The notes: generated from the sequence alone by a model not told the origin. A stretch of DNA of 64,000 nucleotides from Actinomyces sp. HMSC035G02 (GCA_001838165.1 KV835868.1:108485-172484), one strand, 5' to 3'; counted from the stretch's first letter, positions 34,610-43,773 are shown. A program made the numbers and translations.

Positions 34610-35761
34610 TCAGCGGGGCACGGGGGTGGCCGCAAGGACACCGGCGATGACGTCCGTGGCGGTAACGCCCTCGAGGTTGGCCTCGGCGCGCAGACCCAGA
34701 CGGTGTGCGAGCGTCACGGGAGCCATCGTCTTGACGTCGTCGGGGGTAACGAAGCCTCGGCCCTGGAGGAACGCCCACACGCGCGAGGTGCGCAGCAGTG
34801 CGGTCGCGCCTCGGGGAGACACGCCCAGACGCACGGCGGGGGAGGTACGCGTCGCACGGCACAGGTCAACGAGGTAGGCCATGACAGCCGGGGAGACCTC
34901 GATGTGGGATGCAACCGCGTGGGCGGCCTGAATGTCGGTGGCGCTGGCGACCGGGCGGATGCCGGCCTCTGCCAGGGCCATCGGGCTGAAGCCAGCCTGG
35001 TGACGCGCGATGATGTCGATCTCGGCCTCGCGCGACGGCAGCGGCAGTTCGAGCTTGAGCAGGAAACGGTCCAGCTGTGCCTCGGGCAGCGGGTAGGTGC
35101 CCTCGTACTCGACCGGGTTCTGCGTCGCGATCACCATGAAGGGTTCCGGGAGCTGACGGGTCTCGCCGTCGATCGAGACGGTGTGCTCTTCCATCGACTC
35201 GAGGAGAGCGGACTGGGTCTTCGGAGGCGTGCGGTTGATTTCGTCGGCGAGCAGCAGGTTCGTGAAGACGGGGCCCTCGCGGAAGACGAACTCGGACTGG
35301 CCGGCATCCCACACCATCGAGCCCGTGATATCGGCGGGCATGAGGTCGGGGGTGAACTGAATACGCGCCATGTCCACGTCGAGGGCGCGCGACAGAGTGC
35401 GCACAAGCAGCGTCTTCGCGACGCCGGGCACGCCTTCGAGGAGCGCGTGACCACCCGCGACAAGGGCGACGATGAGCCCGCTGATCGCGGCGTCCTGGCC
35501 GACGACCGCCTTGCCGATCTCCGCCTTCAGAGCAAGGAGCGCCTCCTGGGTGCGCTTCTCAGTCTCATTGAGTGCGCGGCCCGACCAACCCTCGCCGGTG
35601 GGCGCAGAGAACGAGGCGTTGGCGCCCTGCGGGGTGACCTGCACCTGGGGTGCGTAGGGGGTCGGTGCGCCCTGGGGAGCGTAGCCGTTCGGCGGCGCGG
35701 CGGGGACGGGGCCGGGCTGGGGCATGCCCTCGGGCGCGGGGCCGGGGATCGGGCTAGTCAT
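34610..35761 (-). CDS. MoxR family AAA+ ATPase
   Basis: A 383-residue AAA+ chaperone-type ATPase. The first 75 residues are Pro/Gln/Gly-rich and unstructured. Then come VVGQDAAISGL, Walker A GVPGVAKTL (an Ala in place of the usual Gly before Lys), Walker B LLLADEINRTPPKTQ, sensor 1 VIATQNP and the arginine-finger region PLPEAQLDRF. MoxR proteins remodel or assemble partner complexes, usually with DUF58/VWA proteins such as its downstream neighbour. ATG 35761 has AAGGAG nine bases upstream and overlaps the DUF4350 stop by eight bases. Confidence 0.92.
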   Translation of the reverse strand: MTSPIPGPAPEGMPQPGPVPAAPPNGYAPQGAPTPYAPQVQVTPQGANASFSAPTGEGWSGRALNETEKRTQEALLALKAEIGKAVVGQDAAISGLIVALVAGGHALLEGVPGVAKTLLVRTLSRALDVDMARIQFTPDLMPADITGSMVWDAGQSEFVFREGPVFTNLLLADEINRTPPKTQSALLESMEEHTVSIDGETRQLPEPFMVIATQNPVEYEGTYPLPEAQLDRFLLKLELPLPSREAEIDIIARHQAGFSPMALAEAGIRPVASATDIQAAHAVASHIEVSPAVMAYLVDLCRATRTSPAVRLGVSPRGATALLRTSRVWAFLQGRGFVTPDDVKTMAPVTLAHRLGLRAEANLEGVTATDVIAGVLAATPVPR

Positions 35762-36905
35762 GGCGAATCTCCTTTTCGAGAGCGTCGAGGTCATTGGCGA
35801 GGCGGATGAGCGCCTTTTCGGAGGTTGGGGGCGGACCCCACAGGAGGGCGGAGCAGCGTGAGGCGGGCAAGCCCCGCTGTTCCATCGCGTGAGTGAGAGC
35901 TTCCCGGTCGGCGGTGTGCGCAACACCCAGGGCGGTCGCGATGCGCGAGGCCGTGGAACTGCGCAGCGCCTGGGCGGCGTGCTCGTAGGCGCGCTGCGAA
36001 CGCATGAGGCGGGCCTTGCCGATAAGCGTCTCGGAGGCCGGGACCTCGACGGGGAGGCGCTCGGATGTCAGGGGGCCGAGCCTGCGACCACGCGCGAGGC
36101 CCGCCAGCAGGCAGGCGGCGATGATCATGAGGAATGCGGGCATGAGATACGGGGAAGTGAGCATCTGATCCTGGGACACGCCCGTCGGAGTATCGGTGCG
36201 CGTCGGTGAATACCATGCGACCTTCGGAGTCCGGCCGATCGTGTTGATCGCCAGCGCGGCGTTTCCTCCCTCGGAGATCGCGCGGTTGCGCAGGCGCAGG
36301 GAGTCGGGGATCAAAGCGCGGAAGCGGCCAGAATCGGAGCGCTCGGCGTACGCGTAGCTCTTACCGTCGTCGGAGAAACACAGCTGCCATCCCGAGGACG
36401 GGCCGGACAGCACGTAGTCCGAGGCCTGCAGATGCTGGGTACGGCCCGCAATCTCGGACGAGCAGCCGGGGGTGAGCCACGTCTTGCTGCTGTATTCGCG
36501 ATCGGAGCGCAAGCCCTGGAGGTAGACGGAGTGTGACCCGTGATCCTCCTCGAGGCCCACGTAGACGACGTTCGCGCGTGTCTCGATTGCCTGTGCCATG
36601 CTGTCCGTCATACGTGACGGGAAAATAACGACGAGGGTCGTGTTCTCATCGACCGACGCGGCCTGCTGTGCGTTCACTTCGCGCACGGAAATGCCGTGGT
36701 CGCCCAGGACCTGGGCGAGGGCGCGCGCCCCATCGCCCTCCTTGTTCCGAATACCGACGGGTGTGTTGTCGTACCCAGCCTTGGGCAGGATGGACGCCGC
36801 GATCACAAACAGCAGCGAGAACACGACGATGATGATCATCGGGCGTGCCGCGGCGAAGCGCTCGCGCGTCGTCGGGGTGACGACAGCGACCTGTTTGGCC
36901 TTCAC
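35754..36905 (-). CDS. DUF4350 domain-containing membrane protein
   Basis: A 383-residue protein with an N-terminal membrane segment (IIIVVFSLLFVIAASIL), the DUF4350 extracytoplasmic domain (NKEGDGARALAQVLGDHGISV) and a second membrane segment near residues 240-258 (YLMPAFLMIIAACLLAGL). The C-terminal cytoplasmic tail is soluble. The family is found in MoxR/DUF58/DUF4129 operons of actinobacteria; biochemical role unknown. GTG 36905 overlaps the DUF4129 stop and is preceded by GGAGG. Confidence 0.83.
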   Translation of the reverse strand: MKAKQVAVVTPTTRERFAAARPMIIIVVFSLLFVIAASILPKAGYDNTPVGIRNKEGDGARALAQVLGDHGISVREVNAQQAASVDENTTLVVIFPSRMTDSMAQAIETRANVVYVGLEEDHGSHSVYLQGLRSDREYSSKTWLTPGCSSEIAGRTQHLQASDYVLSGPSSGWQLCFSDDGKSYAYAERSDSGRFRALIPDSLRLRNRAISEGGNAALAINTIGRTPKVAWYSPTRTDTPTGVSQDQMLTSPYLMPAFLMIIAACLLAGLARGRRLGPLTSERLPVEVPASETLIGKARLMRSQRAYEHAAQALRSSTASRIATALGVAHTADREALTHAMEQRGLPASRCSALLWGPPPTSEKALIRLANDLDALEKEIRHD

Positions 36906-37534
36906 GATGCCACCTCCGCATCGCGACATGCACGCAGGAGGTCCGGGGTGAAGCGGCGCAACGCCTCAACCTGATCGGAAGAAGCGCCGGAGCGGCCGTA
37001 GCGCACCTGGTCGAAGGCCTGCGCAAACTGATCGAGCTGGGGGCCGAACATGGGCGCAACTCGCGTCGCCGCATGCGCCGCCTCGCGCGCCGTCAAGCCG
37101 GGCGTGGACGTCACGACGTCGTGAGCATCGAGGCCCAACACCATGAGACGGTACGCCCACACGTAGGCAAGGTCCCAGTCCTGGGCTGCCACGGCCTCGT
37201 CGAACGAGGCCTGGGCCTCCGTTTCGTTGGCCTCCTCCTCGAACACGGTGGGGGAGACGCGCTTGGCGAGGCGGATTGGGTTGAGGATGAGCGCAATGAT
37301 GATTGCGGCGACCGCGATGATTCCCACGATCATGAAGATCAGGGAGACCGGGGGCGTGCCCTGCCCCTTCCAGGACAGGGCCTCCGTGAACCAGTTAATG
37401 AGCGACGCGAGCCAGCGCGCGATGGGGTTGGGAACATTGGCGTACTCGGTGTGAGCGAGTTCCTCAACGATCCACTCGTGCGCCTCCCCCTCATCGGGGG
37501 TCAGCGGAGCATCGCAGGCGAGCAGGCCGATCAC
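36902..37534 (-). CDS. DUF4129 domain-containing membrane protein
   Basis: A 210-residue protein with a short N-terminal extracytoplasmic part, one strong membrane segment (about residues 64-87, LIFMIVGIIAVAAIIIALIL), and a cytoplasmic C-terminal DUF4129 region: DLAYVWAYRLMVLGLDAHDVV and LTAREAAHAATRVAP. It is part of the MoxR-linked operon and is coupled at both ends by overlapping stop and start codons. The start is GTG 37534, sharing one base with the stop of the upstream gene. Function unknown. Confidence 0.82.
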   Translation of the reverse strand: MIGLLACDAPLTPDEGEAHEWIVEELAHTEYANVPNPIARWLASLINWFTEALSWKGQGTPPVSLIFMIVGIIAVAAIIIALILNPIRLAKRVSPTVFEEEANETEAQASFDEAVAAQDWDLAYVWAYRLMVLGLDAHDVVTSTPGLTAREAAHAATRVAPMFGPQLDQFAQAFDQVRYGRSGASSDQVEALRRFTPDLLRACRDAEVAS

Positions 37535-38778
37535 TACTGCTGAGCGCCTGCCTGTGCGAGGACCGCGGCGAAGTTCTCCTTGCGGATGCGCAGATCCGTG
37601 TAGATGAGCGTCTCGAACGCTGCAGAGAAGGGCAGCAGGAGCCCGGAGCCGAGCATGACGAAGAACATGGAGATCGCCAAGCCGATCGGGCTTGTGGGGT
37701 TGGATGTCACCACGACCGTGACCAGGCCGCCGATGAGGCCGATGACGAATCCCAGGAATCCACCGATGAATCCGATGACGAGGTTCATGAGTAGGAAGCG
37801 GCCGAGAGTCGGCCAGAATTCACCCTTGACGAGCGACCAGGAACGCTTCAGCGAAGCGACGGGACCGATCTCTTCCAGCACTGCGCACATCGGGGCGAAC
37901 AGCAGCTTGATCTGGAAGAAATACATCAGGATAAAGATGGGGATAATTGCAAAGAAGGCGAGAGCAGAGAGCCACCACATATCACGGTTACCGTCCGCTA
38001 CGGCGAGCGACGCGAAGATAGCGACGATCCAGAGGACAATCGGAACTGCCGTGATGAGAGCGGTCAACGCGAAGGAGCCGATGAGTGACCCGAGTCGCTT
38101 GCGCGTCATCGCCCACGCCTCGCTCAACGTCAGTTTCCTGCCGACCGTCAGCTGGGAGACCGTCGCGGCCAGCAGGCCCGTGAGGATGCTCGTGCCCGCG
38201 AACGTGGAGAGCCATTGCACCAAGTTCGAAATCATCTGCAGAAGAAGGGCGTTGGCGAAATTCTCCGTCGTTTGCTGGAGTGCCTGGGGGTCGTTCTCAG
38301 CATTGATGACGGACTCGTATCCGAGGCCTGAGACCAGGATCGACACGCTGGCGATGAGCGACACCAACAGCATAATGACGATGGTGAAGCCGAAGAGAAC
38401 CTTCGGGTTGGAGCGGATCGCCTCGAAGGCGCCGCTGAACAGGTCGCCGATCGTCAGGGGGCGCAGGGGGATGATGCCGGGCTTGGCCTGCCATCCCCAC
38501 CGGTTGGTGGTGGAGTAGCCGGATGCCCCGGGCTGGGCGTTGTAGCCCGGCTGCGCGCCGTAGGTGGGCTGCGCACCGTAGGCGGGCGCCTGGGGTGCGG
38601 TGTAGCCCTGCTGGGCTCCGTATCCCTGGGGGGCCTGGGGGGCCGTGTAGCCCTGCTGTGCTCCGTAGCCTGGCTGTGCCCCGTAGCCCTGCTGGGGCGT
38701 CGGTGCACCGGGCTGGGGCTGGGGCGTCCAACCCTGGTAGGGTGCGGACGGATCGGGAGAGGTCCAGGGGGAGCTCAT
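37534..38778 (-). CDS. Multi-pass membrane protein with Pro/Gln/Gly-rich repeat N-terminus
   Basis: A 414-residue protein. Residues 1-105 are low-complexity with repeats such as YGAQQGYTAPQAP and GAQPGYGAQ. The rest carries six or more long hydrophobic segments, starting with LRPLTIGDLFSGAFEAIRSNPK, a motif common in actinobacterial membrane proteins of the glycerophosphoryl-diester-phosphodiesterase membrane-domain type (no catalytic phosphodiesterase domain is present). ATG 38778 follows GGAGG. It heads the DUF4129/DUF4350/MoxR/DUF58 operon and is divergent from mtrA, so the repeat region at 38893 could affect it too. Confidence 0.8.
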   Translation of the reverse strand: MSSPWTSPDPSAPYQGWTPQPQPGAPTPQQGYGAQPGYGAQQGYTAPQAPQGYGAQQGYTAPQAPAYGAQPTYGAQPGYNAQPGASGYSTTNRWGWQAKPGIIPLRPLTIGDLFSGAFEAIRSNPKVLFGFTIVIMLLVSLIASVSILVSGLGYESVINAENDPQALQQTTENFANALLLQMISNLVQWLSTFAGTSILTGLLAATVSQLTVGRKLTLSEAWAMTRKRLGSLIGSFALTALITAVPIVLWIVAIFASLAVADGNRDMWWLSALAFFAIIPIFILMYFFQIKLLFAPMCAVLEEIGPVASLKRSWSLVKGEFWPTLGRFLLMNLVIGFIGGFLGFVIGLIGGLVTVVVTSNPTSPIGLAISMFFVMLGSGLLLPFSAAFETLIYTDLRIRKENFAAVLAQAGAQQ

Positions 38779-38892
38779 TGATGCCTCCGTGTTGATGGTG
38801 CTTCTACAGTGTCCATCCTGCCATATGCGCAACTTGAACGAAACCTTATCTCGGGGAGAAATTGAGGGATGGCTGCGCGAGTCTCCTGCGTT

Positions 38893-38920
38893 CGTGACGA
38901 TTTCGTGACACTATCGTGAC
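38893..38920. promoter_or_regulatory. Three phased CGTGAC repeats at the mtrA start (candidate MtrA boxes)
   Basis: CGTGAC occurs at 38893, 38904 and 38915, an exact 11-bp period, so all three lie on the same face of the helix. The last copy ends one base before the mtrA ATG. MtrA sites reported in mycobacteria and streptomycetes are direct repeats of GTCAC/GTAAC-type motifs; the minus-strand reading here is GTCACG repeated with 5-bp gaps. Autoregulation is inferred. Confidence 0.6.
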
Positions 38921-39604
38921 ATGAGTTCGCGCATCCTCGTCGTCGACGACGACGTCGCCCTGGCTGAGATGATCGGCATTGTTCTCCAGAACGAGGGCTA
39001 TGACGTCGTCTTCTGTGCCGACGGATCCGCTGCGTTGGCTCAATTTCAAGAACACAATCCGGACCTGGTCCTTCTGGACGTCATGCTGCCCGGCATGGAT
39101 GGCTTCGACGTGTGCCGGGCGATCCGGCGGGTATCGGACGCTCCGATCGTTATGTTGACCGCCCGTTCCGACACCTCTGATGTCGTGACGGGTCTCGAGG
39201 CCGGTGCCGACGATTATGTTCCCAAGCCCTTTAAGCCCAAGGAACTCGTGGCCCGCGTACGCGCACGCCTGCGCGGTCGCGAGGACTCGCAGGCGGACGA
39301 GGGCCTGACTCTCCAGGACCTGTCGATCGACGTTGCCGGCCACATCGTCAAGCGTGAGGGGCGCGTCATCGCGTTGACCCCTTTGGAATTTGACTTGCTG
39401 GTGACTCTGGCGCGCTCGCCGTGGAAGGTATTCTCGCGCGAGGAACTCCTCGAACAGGTGTGGGGCTACCGACATGCAGCCGACACCAGGCTCGTCAATG
39501 TTCACGTGCAGCGCCTTCGATCCAAGATTGAACGCGACCCGGAGCGTCCCGAGCTGGTCGTGACAGTCCGCGGGGTTGGGTACCGTGCCGGCGCAGGGGC
39601 GTAG
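38921..39604 (+). CDS. mtrA: Two-component response regulator MtrA
   Basis: A 227-residue OmpR-type response regulator. The receiver domain has the acidic pair in ILVVDDD, the phospho-accepting Asp53 in LLDVMLPGMDG, the conserved Thr in VMLTAR and Lys in PKPFKPKELVARV. The C-terminal winged helix spans about residues 130-225 (VFSREELLEQVWGY, RLVNVHVQRLRSKIE). MtrA controls cell-wall, division and replication genes in actinobacteria. ATG 38921 has no ribosome site in front of it, only the CGTGAC repeats, so translation may be leaderless. Its end overlaps mtrB. Confidence 0.95.
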   Translation: MSSRILVVDDDVALAEMIGIVLQNEGYDVVFCADGSAALAQFQEHNPDLVLLDVMLPGMDGFDVCRAIRRVSDAPIVMLTARSDTSDVVTGLEAGADDYVPKPFKPKELVARVRARLRGREDSQADEGLTLQDLSIDVAGHIVKREGRVIALTPLEFDLLVTLARSPWKVFSREELLEQVWGYRHAADTRLVNVHVQRLRSKIERDPERPELVVTVRGVGYRAGAGA

Positions 39605-41204
39605 GGACGCTCTCAAGGATCTGCTGCGTGCCGTCGCATCGTCGAGGCCGTGGTCCCTACTTGCCTCCTCGCATCTCGCCAGGCGCATCCGGCATTCCCT
39701 GTCGGCACGCATCGCATTGGCGATCACGGTCGCCGCACTCGTCATCCTCCTCGTTTTTGGGGTGATCATCGCCTCCCAGCTGCGTACCTCCATGTTTGAG
39801 ACGCGCAAGGACGCGATTCTGGCTGACGCCTCCTTGCGCTTTTCGTCCGCGCAGTCCGTGTTCTCCTCGTCCACCGCCTCCTCTCCCGCGCAGGTTCAGG
39901 AGTCCGCGCGCGGCGCGCTGGCCTCCCTCAAGGCCTCGGCGGCCGGCGCGGGTGCAACGAATGTGGCGCTGCTGCGCTCGGAGGGAGCCACGGCCTCGCT
40001 GCGCATCAACCAGATCGAGGATGAGCAGATGCGCGCGCTCATCACCCCGCAGATGCGCACCGCGGTCTCGAGCGGGGGCGCGCAGTGGCAGTCGGTGGGC
40101 ATCCGCTCAAGCGACTCCGACAAGGTAGTCCCTGGAATTCTCGTGGGCACCCAGGTGCAGCTGCCTCGCGCGGGCACACACGAGCTCTACATTCTCTACT
40201 CGCTGTCCGCCGATCAGGCGCAGGTCGACGTGGTCCTGCGGGTCCTCGTCCTGTCCGCGCTTCCGATCATCGTTGCCCTGCCGATCGGTGTGTTTGCGCT
40301 GCTGCATCGCCTCCTGCTGCCCGTGCGCGTCACCGCCCAAGCTGCCACGAAGGCGTCGAAGGGAAACCTCGACGTGCGCGTGGACGTGCACGGGGACGAC
40401 GAGATGGCCGACCTTGGGCACGCCTTCAACGCGATGACTTCGTCGCTCCAGGACACGATCTCGCGCTACGACGAGCTGGCCAAGCTCCAGCAGCGCTTCG
40501 TTTCCGATGTCTCCCATGAGCTGCGCACCCCGCTGACGACAATCCGCATGGCGGAGGACATCGTGTGGGATAACCGCGACGAACTGCCAGCTCACGCGCG
40601 ACGATCCGTCGAGCTCCTGCACGACCAGACCGAACGCATGGAACAGATGCTCGCGGACCTGCTGGAGATCTCCCGCTACGACGCTGCCAGCGCCCTGCTG
40701 GACGCCGAGGACCGCGACCTGCGACCGATCGTCCAGCGCGTCGTGGAAGGCTGCGCGGAACTCGCGCAGCGACAGAACGTGCGCGTCGAGACGGTGGCGC
40801 AGGGTAGAGTCGCGGCCGAAATCGACGAACGCCGTATCGAGCGCGTTATTCGAAACCTCGTCGTCAACGCGATCGAGCATGCCGATGGCACGCCCGTGAC
40901 GATCACGCTCGCCGAGACCGAGACCGACGTTGCATGCCGCGTGCGCGACCGCGGGGTGGGCATGACCCAGGAGGTCGCCGACCACGTCTTTGACCGCTTC
41001 TACCGCGCTGACACCGCCCGCGCCCGTACGACCGGTGGCACCGGCCTCGGCCTCGCGATCGCAACTGAGGATGTCGCCATCCACGGAGGACGCCTGCAGG
41101 CGTACGGAGAACCCGGGCGCGGCGCGTCCTTCCTGATGACCCTGCCCAAGCGCGCCGGCGAGGAGATCGTCAGCCGCCCCCTGGCTCTGTGGGAGGACGA
41201 ATGA
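39585..41204 (+). CDS. mtrB: Sensor histidine kinase MtrB
   Basis: A 539-residue sensor kinase, partner of MtrA. It has an N-terminal membrane segment (about residues 35-60, IALAITVAALVILLVFGVII), an extracytoplasmic domain, a second membrane segment (about residues 205-235), a HAMP linker (AFNAMTSSLQDTI), the phospho-accepting His311 in SDVSHELRTPLTTIRM, and an ATPase domain with NLVVNAIEHADG, DRGVGM and GTGLGLAIA. GTG 39585 is used, overlapping the mtrA stop by 20 bases; a TTG at 39576 is also in frame. It is coupled to lpqB by ATGA. Confidence 0.95.
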   Translation: MPAQGRRDALKDLLRAVASSRPWSLLASSHLARRIRHSLSARIALAITVAALVILLVFGVIIASQLRTSMFETRKDAILADASLRFSSAQSVFSSSTASSPAQVQESARGALASLKASAAGAGATNVALLRSEGATASLRINQIEDEQMRALITPQMRTAVSSGGAQWQSVGIRSSDSDKVVPGILVGTQVQLPRAGTHELYILYSLSADQAQVDVVLRVLVLSALPIIVALPIGVFALLHRLLLPVRVTAQAATKASKGNLDVRVDVHGDDEMADLGHAFNAMTSSLQDTISRYDELAKLQQRFVSDVSHELRTPLTTIRMAEDIVWDNRDELPAHARRSVELLHDQTERMEQMLADLLEISRYDAASALLDAEDRDLRPIVQRVVEGCAELAQRQNVRVETVAQGRVAAEIDERRIERVIRNLVVNAIEHADGTPVTITLAETETDVACRVRDRGVGMTQEVADHVFDRFYRADTARARTTGGTGLGLAIATEDVAIHGGRLQAYGEPGRGASFLMTLPKRAGEEIVSRPLALWEDE

Positions 41205-42847
41205 GACGCCGCCTGATGCCACTCGCCGTTGCCGCCTGCCTGGCGCTTGCGGGATGCACCTCCCTGCCCACCTCCTCGGCCCCTGCGCCCTTTGACGTGT
41301 CAGCTCGGGACGGCAGCGGCATCCAGTTTTCCGCGGAGGGCCCCTCCGATGGGGCGGACGCCGCGACCCTGGTGAGCGACTTCCTGCTGGCATGCGCGGC
41401 CGGTCCCCAGGATGACTACGCGACCGCGCGTCTGTTCCTGAGCGCAGCGTCAGCGCGTTCATGGCAGCCGGAGACGGAAATCCTCATCTACGACACGGAC
41501 GCGGCCCCCGCGGTCACCGCCGGATCCGAGAACGGTTCCGAGGTAGACGTGACGGTGTCCGTGCTCGGCGTGGCCAGCATCGATGCGTCGGGCGTGCTGA
41601 CCCGCGTCGCTGCCTCAACCGTGACGCACACCTTCAGCCTCGTGCGCGAAGACGGACAGTGGCGTATCAACAGCCCTGAGAATTTGGTCCTCATGAGCCG
41701 GGCGTCCTTCACGGCCTCGTTCTCGCTTGCCAATCTCTACTTCCCGGCGACAGAGGGCGGGGACCTGGTCGCCGATCCTCGCTGGTACCCGTCGCGACGC
41801 CTGGCCTCCCACCTGCTCGCGGGCCTCGTCGAAGGGCCGCGTCAGTCCCTCGTGCCGGTTACGGTGAACGCAATCCCGGCGGGCGCGACCGTTCCCTCCC
41901 AGGGACTCGACGTCGTCGACGGGGTGGCGCGCGTGGAACTGAATGCGGTGGTGCCCGCGACTGAGGGGGCGCGCGCGAACCTCGCGTGGGAGCTCACCCA
42001 CACCCTCACCCAGGTGGCGGATGTGTCGCAGGTGAGCATCTCGCTGTCCGGTGACGTCCTGGATGCGCAGGGTATCCCGGTGCCTCCGACCTACTCTCTC
42101 GACACTCTCGTCGGGGCGGGCCCGGGTGGTGTGGGGATCGTGTCGTCGTCGGGGGTGACGAACCTGAGCAGTGCCACCGACGCCTCGAATCCGACAGTCT
42201 CTCCCGTGGATCCCTCCCTGGTCGCCTGGAGCGGCACCGATGGGGTGTACGCGCAGCGTGGTGGCTCGTCGGTTGCATTCCTGCCCGGGCAGGCGCCTCT
42301 CGGCCCGTCGGTGGATCGCTTCGGATGGGTGTGGGGGCCTGCCACGGCCTCGTCTGTGAGCGTCGGCGGGGGAGTCGATGGTGCGTTCAGCGTCAGCGTG
42401 GAGTCCGAGAGTGCCGGCGACATTCACGCGGTGCGCATTTCCCCCGACGGTACGCGCGCGCTCGTCCTGCGAGGATCCGACGCGAGCGCATGGGTGGGGG
42501 TCGTCGAACGCGGGGACTCCGGGCGTCCGCTGGCGATCCGTGCCCTCGAACAGATCCCGCTCGAACACGGATCCGTCGTCGACGCGTCGTGGACGACGTC
42601 GACCGGCATCATGCTCGTCGTACGCGCGACCGGCGAGGACGACCAGCTGGTGACGCTGCCCCTGGGAGGTTTGCCCTCCAACGTATCCCTCCCGATCCGC
42701 GTGACATCGATGAGTGCCGGTGGGTCCTCCTCCGCGGTCGTCATCTCGGGCACCGATGCCTCCGGCAAGGCGCAGGTGCTCATCCGCTCGGGCGCGCTGT
42801 GGCAAAACGCCCCCGAGTCCCTCACCTCCGCCCGATACGCGGGGTAA
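41201..42847 (+). CDS. lpqB: Lipoprotein LpqB
   Basis: A 548-residue lipoprotein that accompanies MtrAB in actinobacteria and modulates MtrB signalling in mycobacteria (family knowledge). Signal peptide with lipobox LALAGC, Cys at residue 22; a GerMN-like domain around residues 185-290 and a C-terminal beta-propeller-like region with repeated SPDGTRALVLRG-type blades. ATG 41201 overlaps the mtrB stop and is preceded by GGGAGG. The longer frame opening at 41189 would disrupt the signal peptide. Confidence 0.93.
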   Translation: MRRRLMPLAVAACLALAGCTSLPTSSAPAPFDVSARDGSGIQFSAEGPSDGADAATLVSDFLLACAAGPQDDYATARLFLSAASARSWQPETEILIYDTDAAPAVTAGSENGSEVDVTVSVLGVASIDASGVLTRVAASTVTHTFSLVREDGQWRINSPENLVLMSRASFTASFSLANLYFPATEGGDLVADPRWYPSRRLASHLLAGLVEGPRQSLVPVTVNAIPAGATVPSQGLDVVDGVARVELNAVVPATEGARANLAWELTHTLTQVADVSQVSISLSGDVLDAQGIPVPPTYSLDTLVGAGPGGVGIVSSSGVTNLSSATDASNPTVSPVDPSLVAWSGTDGVYAQRGGSSVAFLPGQAPLGPSVDRFGWVWGPATASSVSVGGGVDGAFSVSVESESAGDIHAVRISPDGTRALVLRGSDASAWVGVVERGDSGRPLAIRALEQIPLEHGSVVDASWTTSTGIMLVVRATGEDDQLVTLPLGGLPSNVSLPIRVTSMSAGGSSSAVVISGTDASGKAQVLIRSGALWQNAPESLTSARYAG

Positions 42848-42882
42848 GAGCCGTGGTGGGCGGGAGTAGAGTCCGGGGCCTG

Positions 42883-43599
42883 ATGAGAGGGCTGATCGGT
42901 GCGCTCCTCCCCGTGCAATGCGCCGGCTGTCGCGCCTGGGACGAGGTGCTGTGCCCGGCGTGCCGCTCCCTGGCTGGCCGCCCCGCGCACGTGGCCACGA
43001 TTGACGGTGGGCGAGGCCCCCTTCCCCTGGTGGCCATGGGAGACTACGACGGGCCGCTGCGCCGAATTGTTCTCGCTGCCAAGCATTCTGCGCGGACGGA
43101 CGTCACTGGTTTTCTCGACGAGGCCGGGGCCCGCCTCGGCACCGCGCTGGGCGGGGTTCTGGGCCTGGCGGGGTCGCCCGCCGCCGCTGTGGGTGTCCCG
43201 ACGGGGAGGGCGCCGTCGACCGGGAGCGCGGTGGACGTGTGGGTGGTGCCCGCGCCCTCGTCGTGGAAGAGGCGCCTGCGGGGCAGGCAGGTGGCGCTGC
43301 CGCTGGCGCGCGCTGTTGCCCGGGCGTTGGCGGCAGGTGCGCGGCCGGGTGTGCGCGTTCGAGTGGTGGACGCGGTGCGGCTGCGGGTCGGTGCGACCTC
43401 CCAGTCGGGTAAGGCTGGGGCGCAGCGCACGGTGGGGCGCATGGGGTCGATGCGTGCGCTCGTGGTCCCGGGTCCTGGAGTGCGTGTTGTCGCGGTGGAT
43501 GACGTGGTGACGACGGGTGCGACGGTTCGGGAAATGGAGCGTGTACTGGGTGGGCTTAATGCGGTTGCGACTCTGTGCCGACCCGGGCTTATCTCATGA
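42883..43599 (+). CDS. comF: ComF family phosphoribosyltransferase-like protein
   Basis: A 238-residue ComF family member. The N-terminus has a zinc-binding-like Cys set (VQCAGCRAWDEVLCPACRSL), and the C-terminal domain has the PRPP-binding motif VVAVDDVVTTGATV near residue 205, preceded by RLRGRQVALPLARAVARAL. ComF aids DNA uptake in competent bacteria; in actinobacteria it lies between lpqB and hpf and its role is unclear. ATG 42883 is used; GTG codons at 42853 and 42856 are possible earlier starts. Its stop region overlaps the -35 of the hpf promoter. Confidence 0.85.
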   Translation: MRGLIGALLPVQCAGCRAWDEVLCPACRSLAGRPAHVATIDGGRGPLPLVAMGDYDGPLRRIVLAAKHSARTDVTGFLDEAGARLGTALGGVLGLAGSPAAAVGVPTGRAPSTGSAVDVWVVPAPSSWKRRLRGRQVALPLARAVARALAAGARPGVRVRVVDAVRLRVGATSQSGKAGAQRTVGRMGSMRALVVPGPGVRVVAVDDVVTTGATVREMERVLGGLNAVATLCRPGLIS

Positions 43600-43624
43600 C
43601 GCAGGTCACCGACTGGGGTATGAT
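43596..43624 (+). promoter_or_regulatory. hpf promoter
   Basis: ATGACG (43596-43601) and TATGAT (43619-43624) have a 17-bp spacer. The -35 overlaps the comF stop codon. Transcription would start near 43631, leaving a leader of about 143 bases before hpf. Confidence 0.6.
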
Positions 43625-43630
43625 GTAGGT

Positions 43631-43773
43631 ACAGACTTTCGATAGCGTGAGCAGCAGGGACGCTCCTCACGTCAGTGCGGGAGGTGATAGCTCAGACCAC
43701 GGTTCGGGCAGTGAGCACCGAACAATCCCCACCTGCGGGCAACGATGCCCGCCCCACACCATGGAGGAAACAC
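43631..43773 (+). promoter_or_regulatory. Structured 5' leader of hpf (candidate raiA-type RNA)
   Basis: Three hairpins can be drawn: cgtgag/ctcacg (43646-43651 with 43666-43671), gttcgg/ccgaac (43702-43707 with 43718-43723) and gcgggc/gcccgc (43735-43740 with 43747-43752). GGAGG for hpf follows at 43763. A conserved noncoding RNA named for raiA is known upstream of raiA/hpf genes in Firmicutes and Actinobacteria; membership here is unverified. The leader could instead be simple mRNA structure. Confidence 0.45.

Noticed and set aside
37534..38778. Glycerophosphodiester phosphodiesterase
   Set aside because: Only the membrane region resembles that annotation; no catalytic domain or active-site residues are present.
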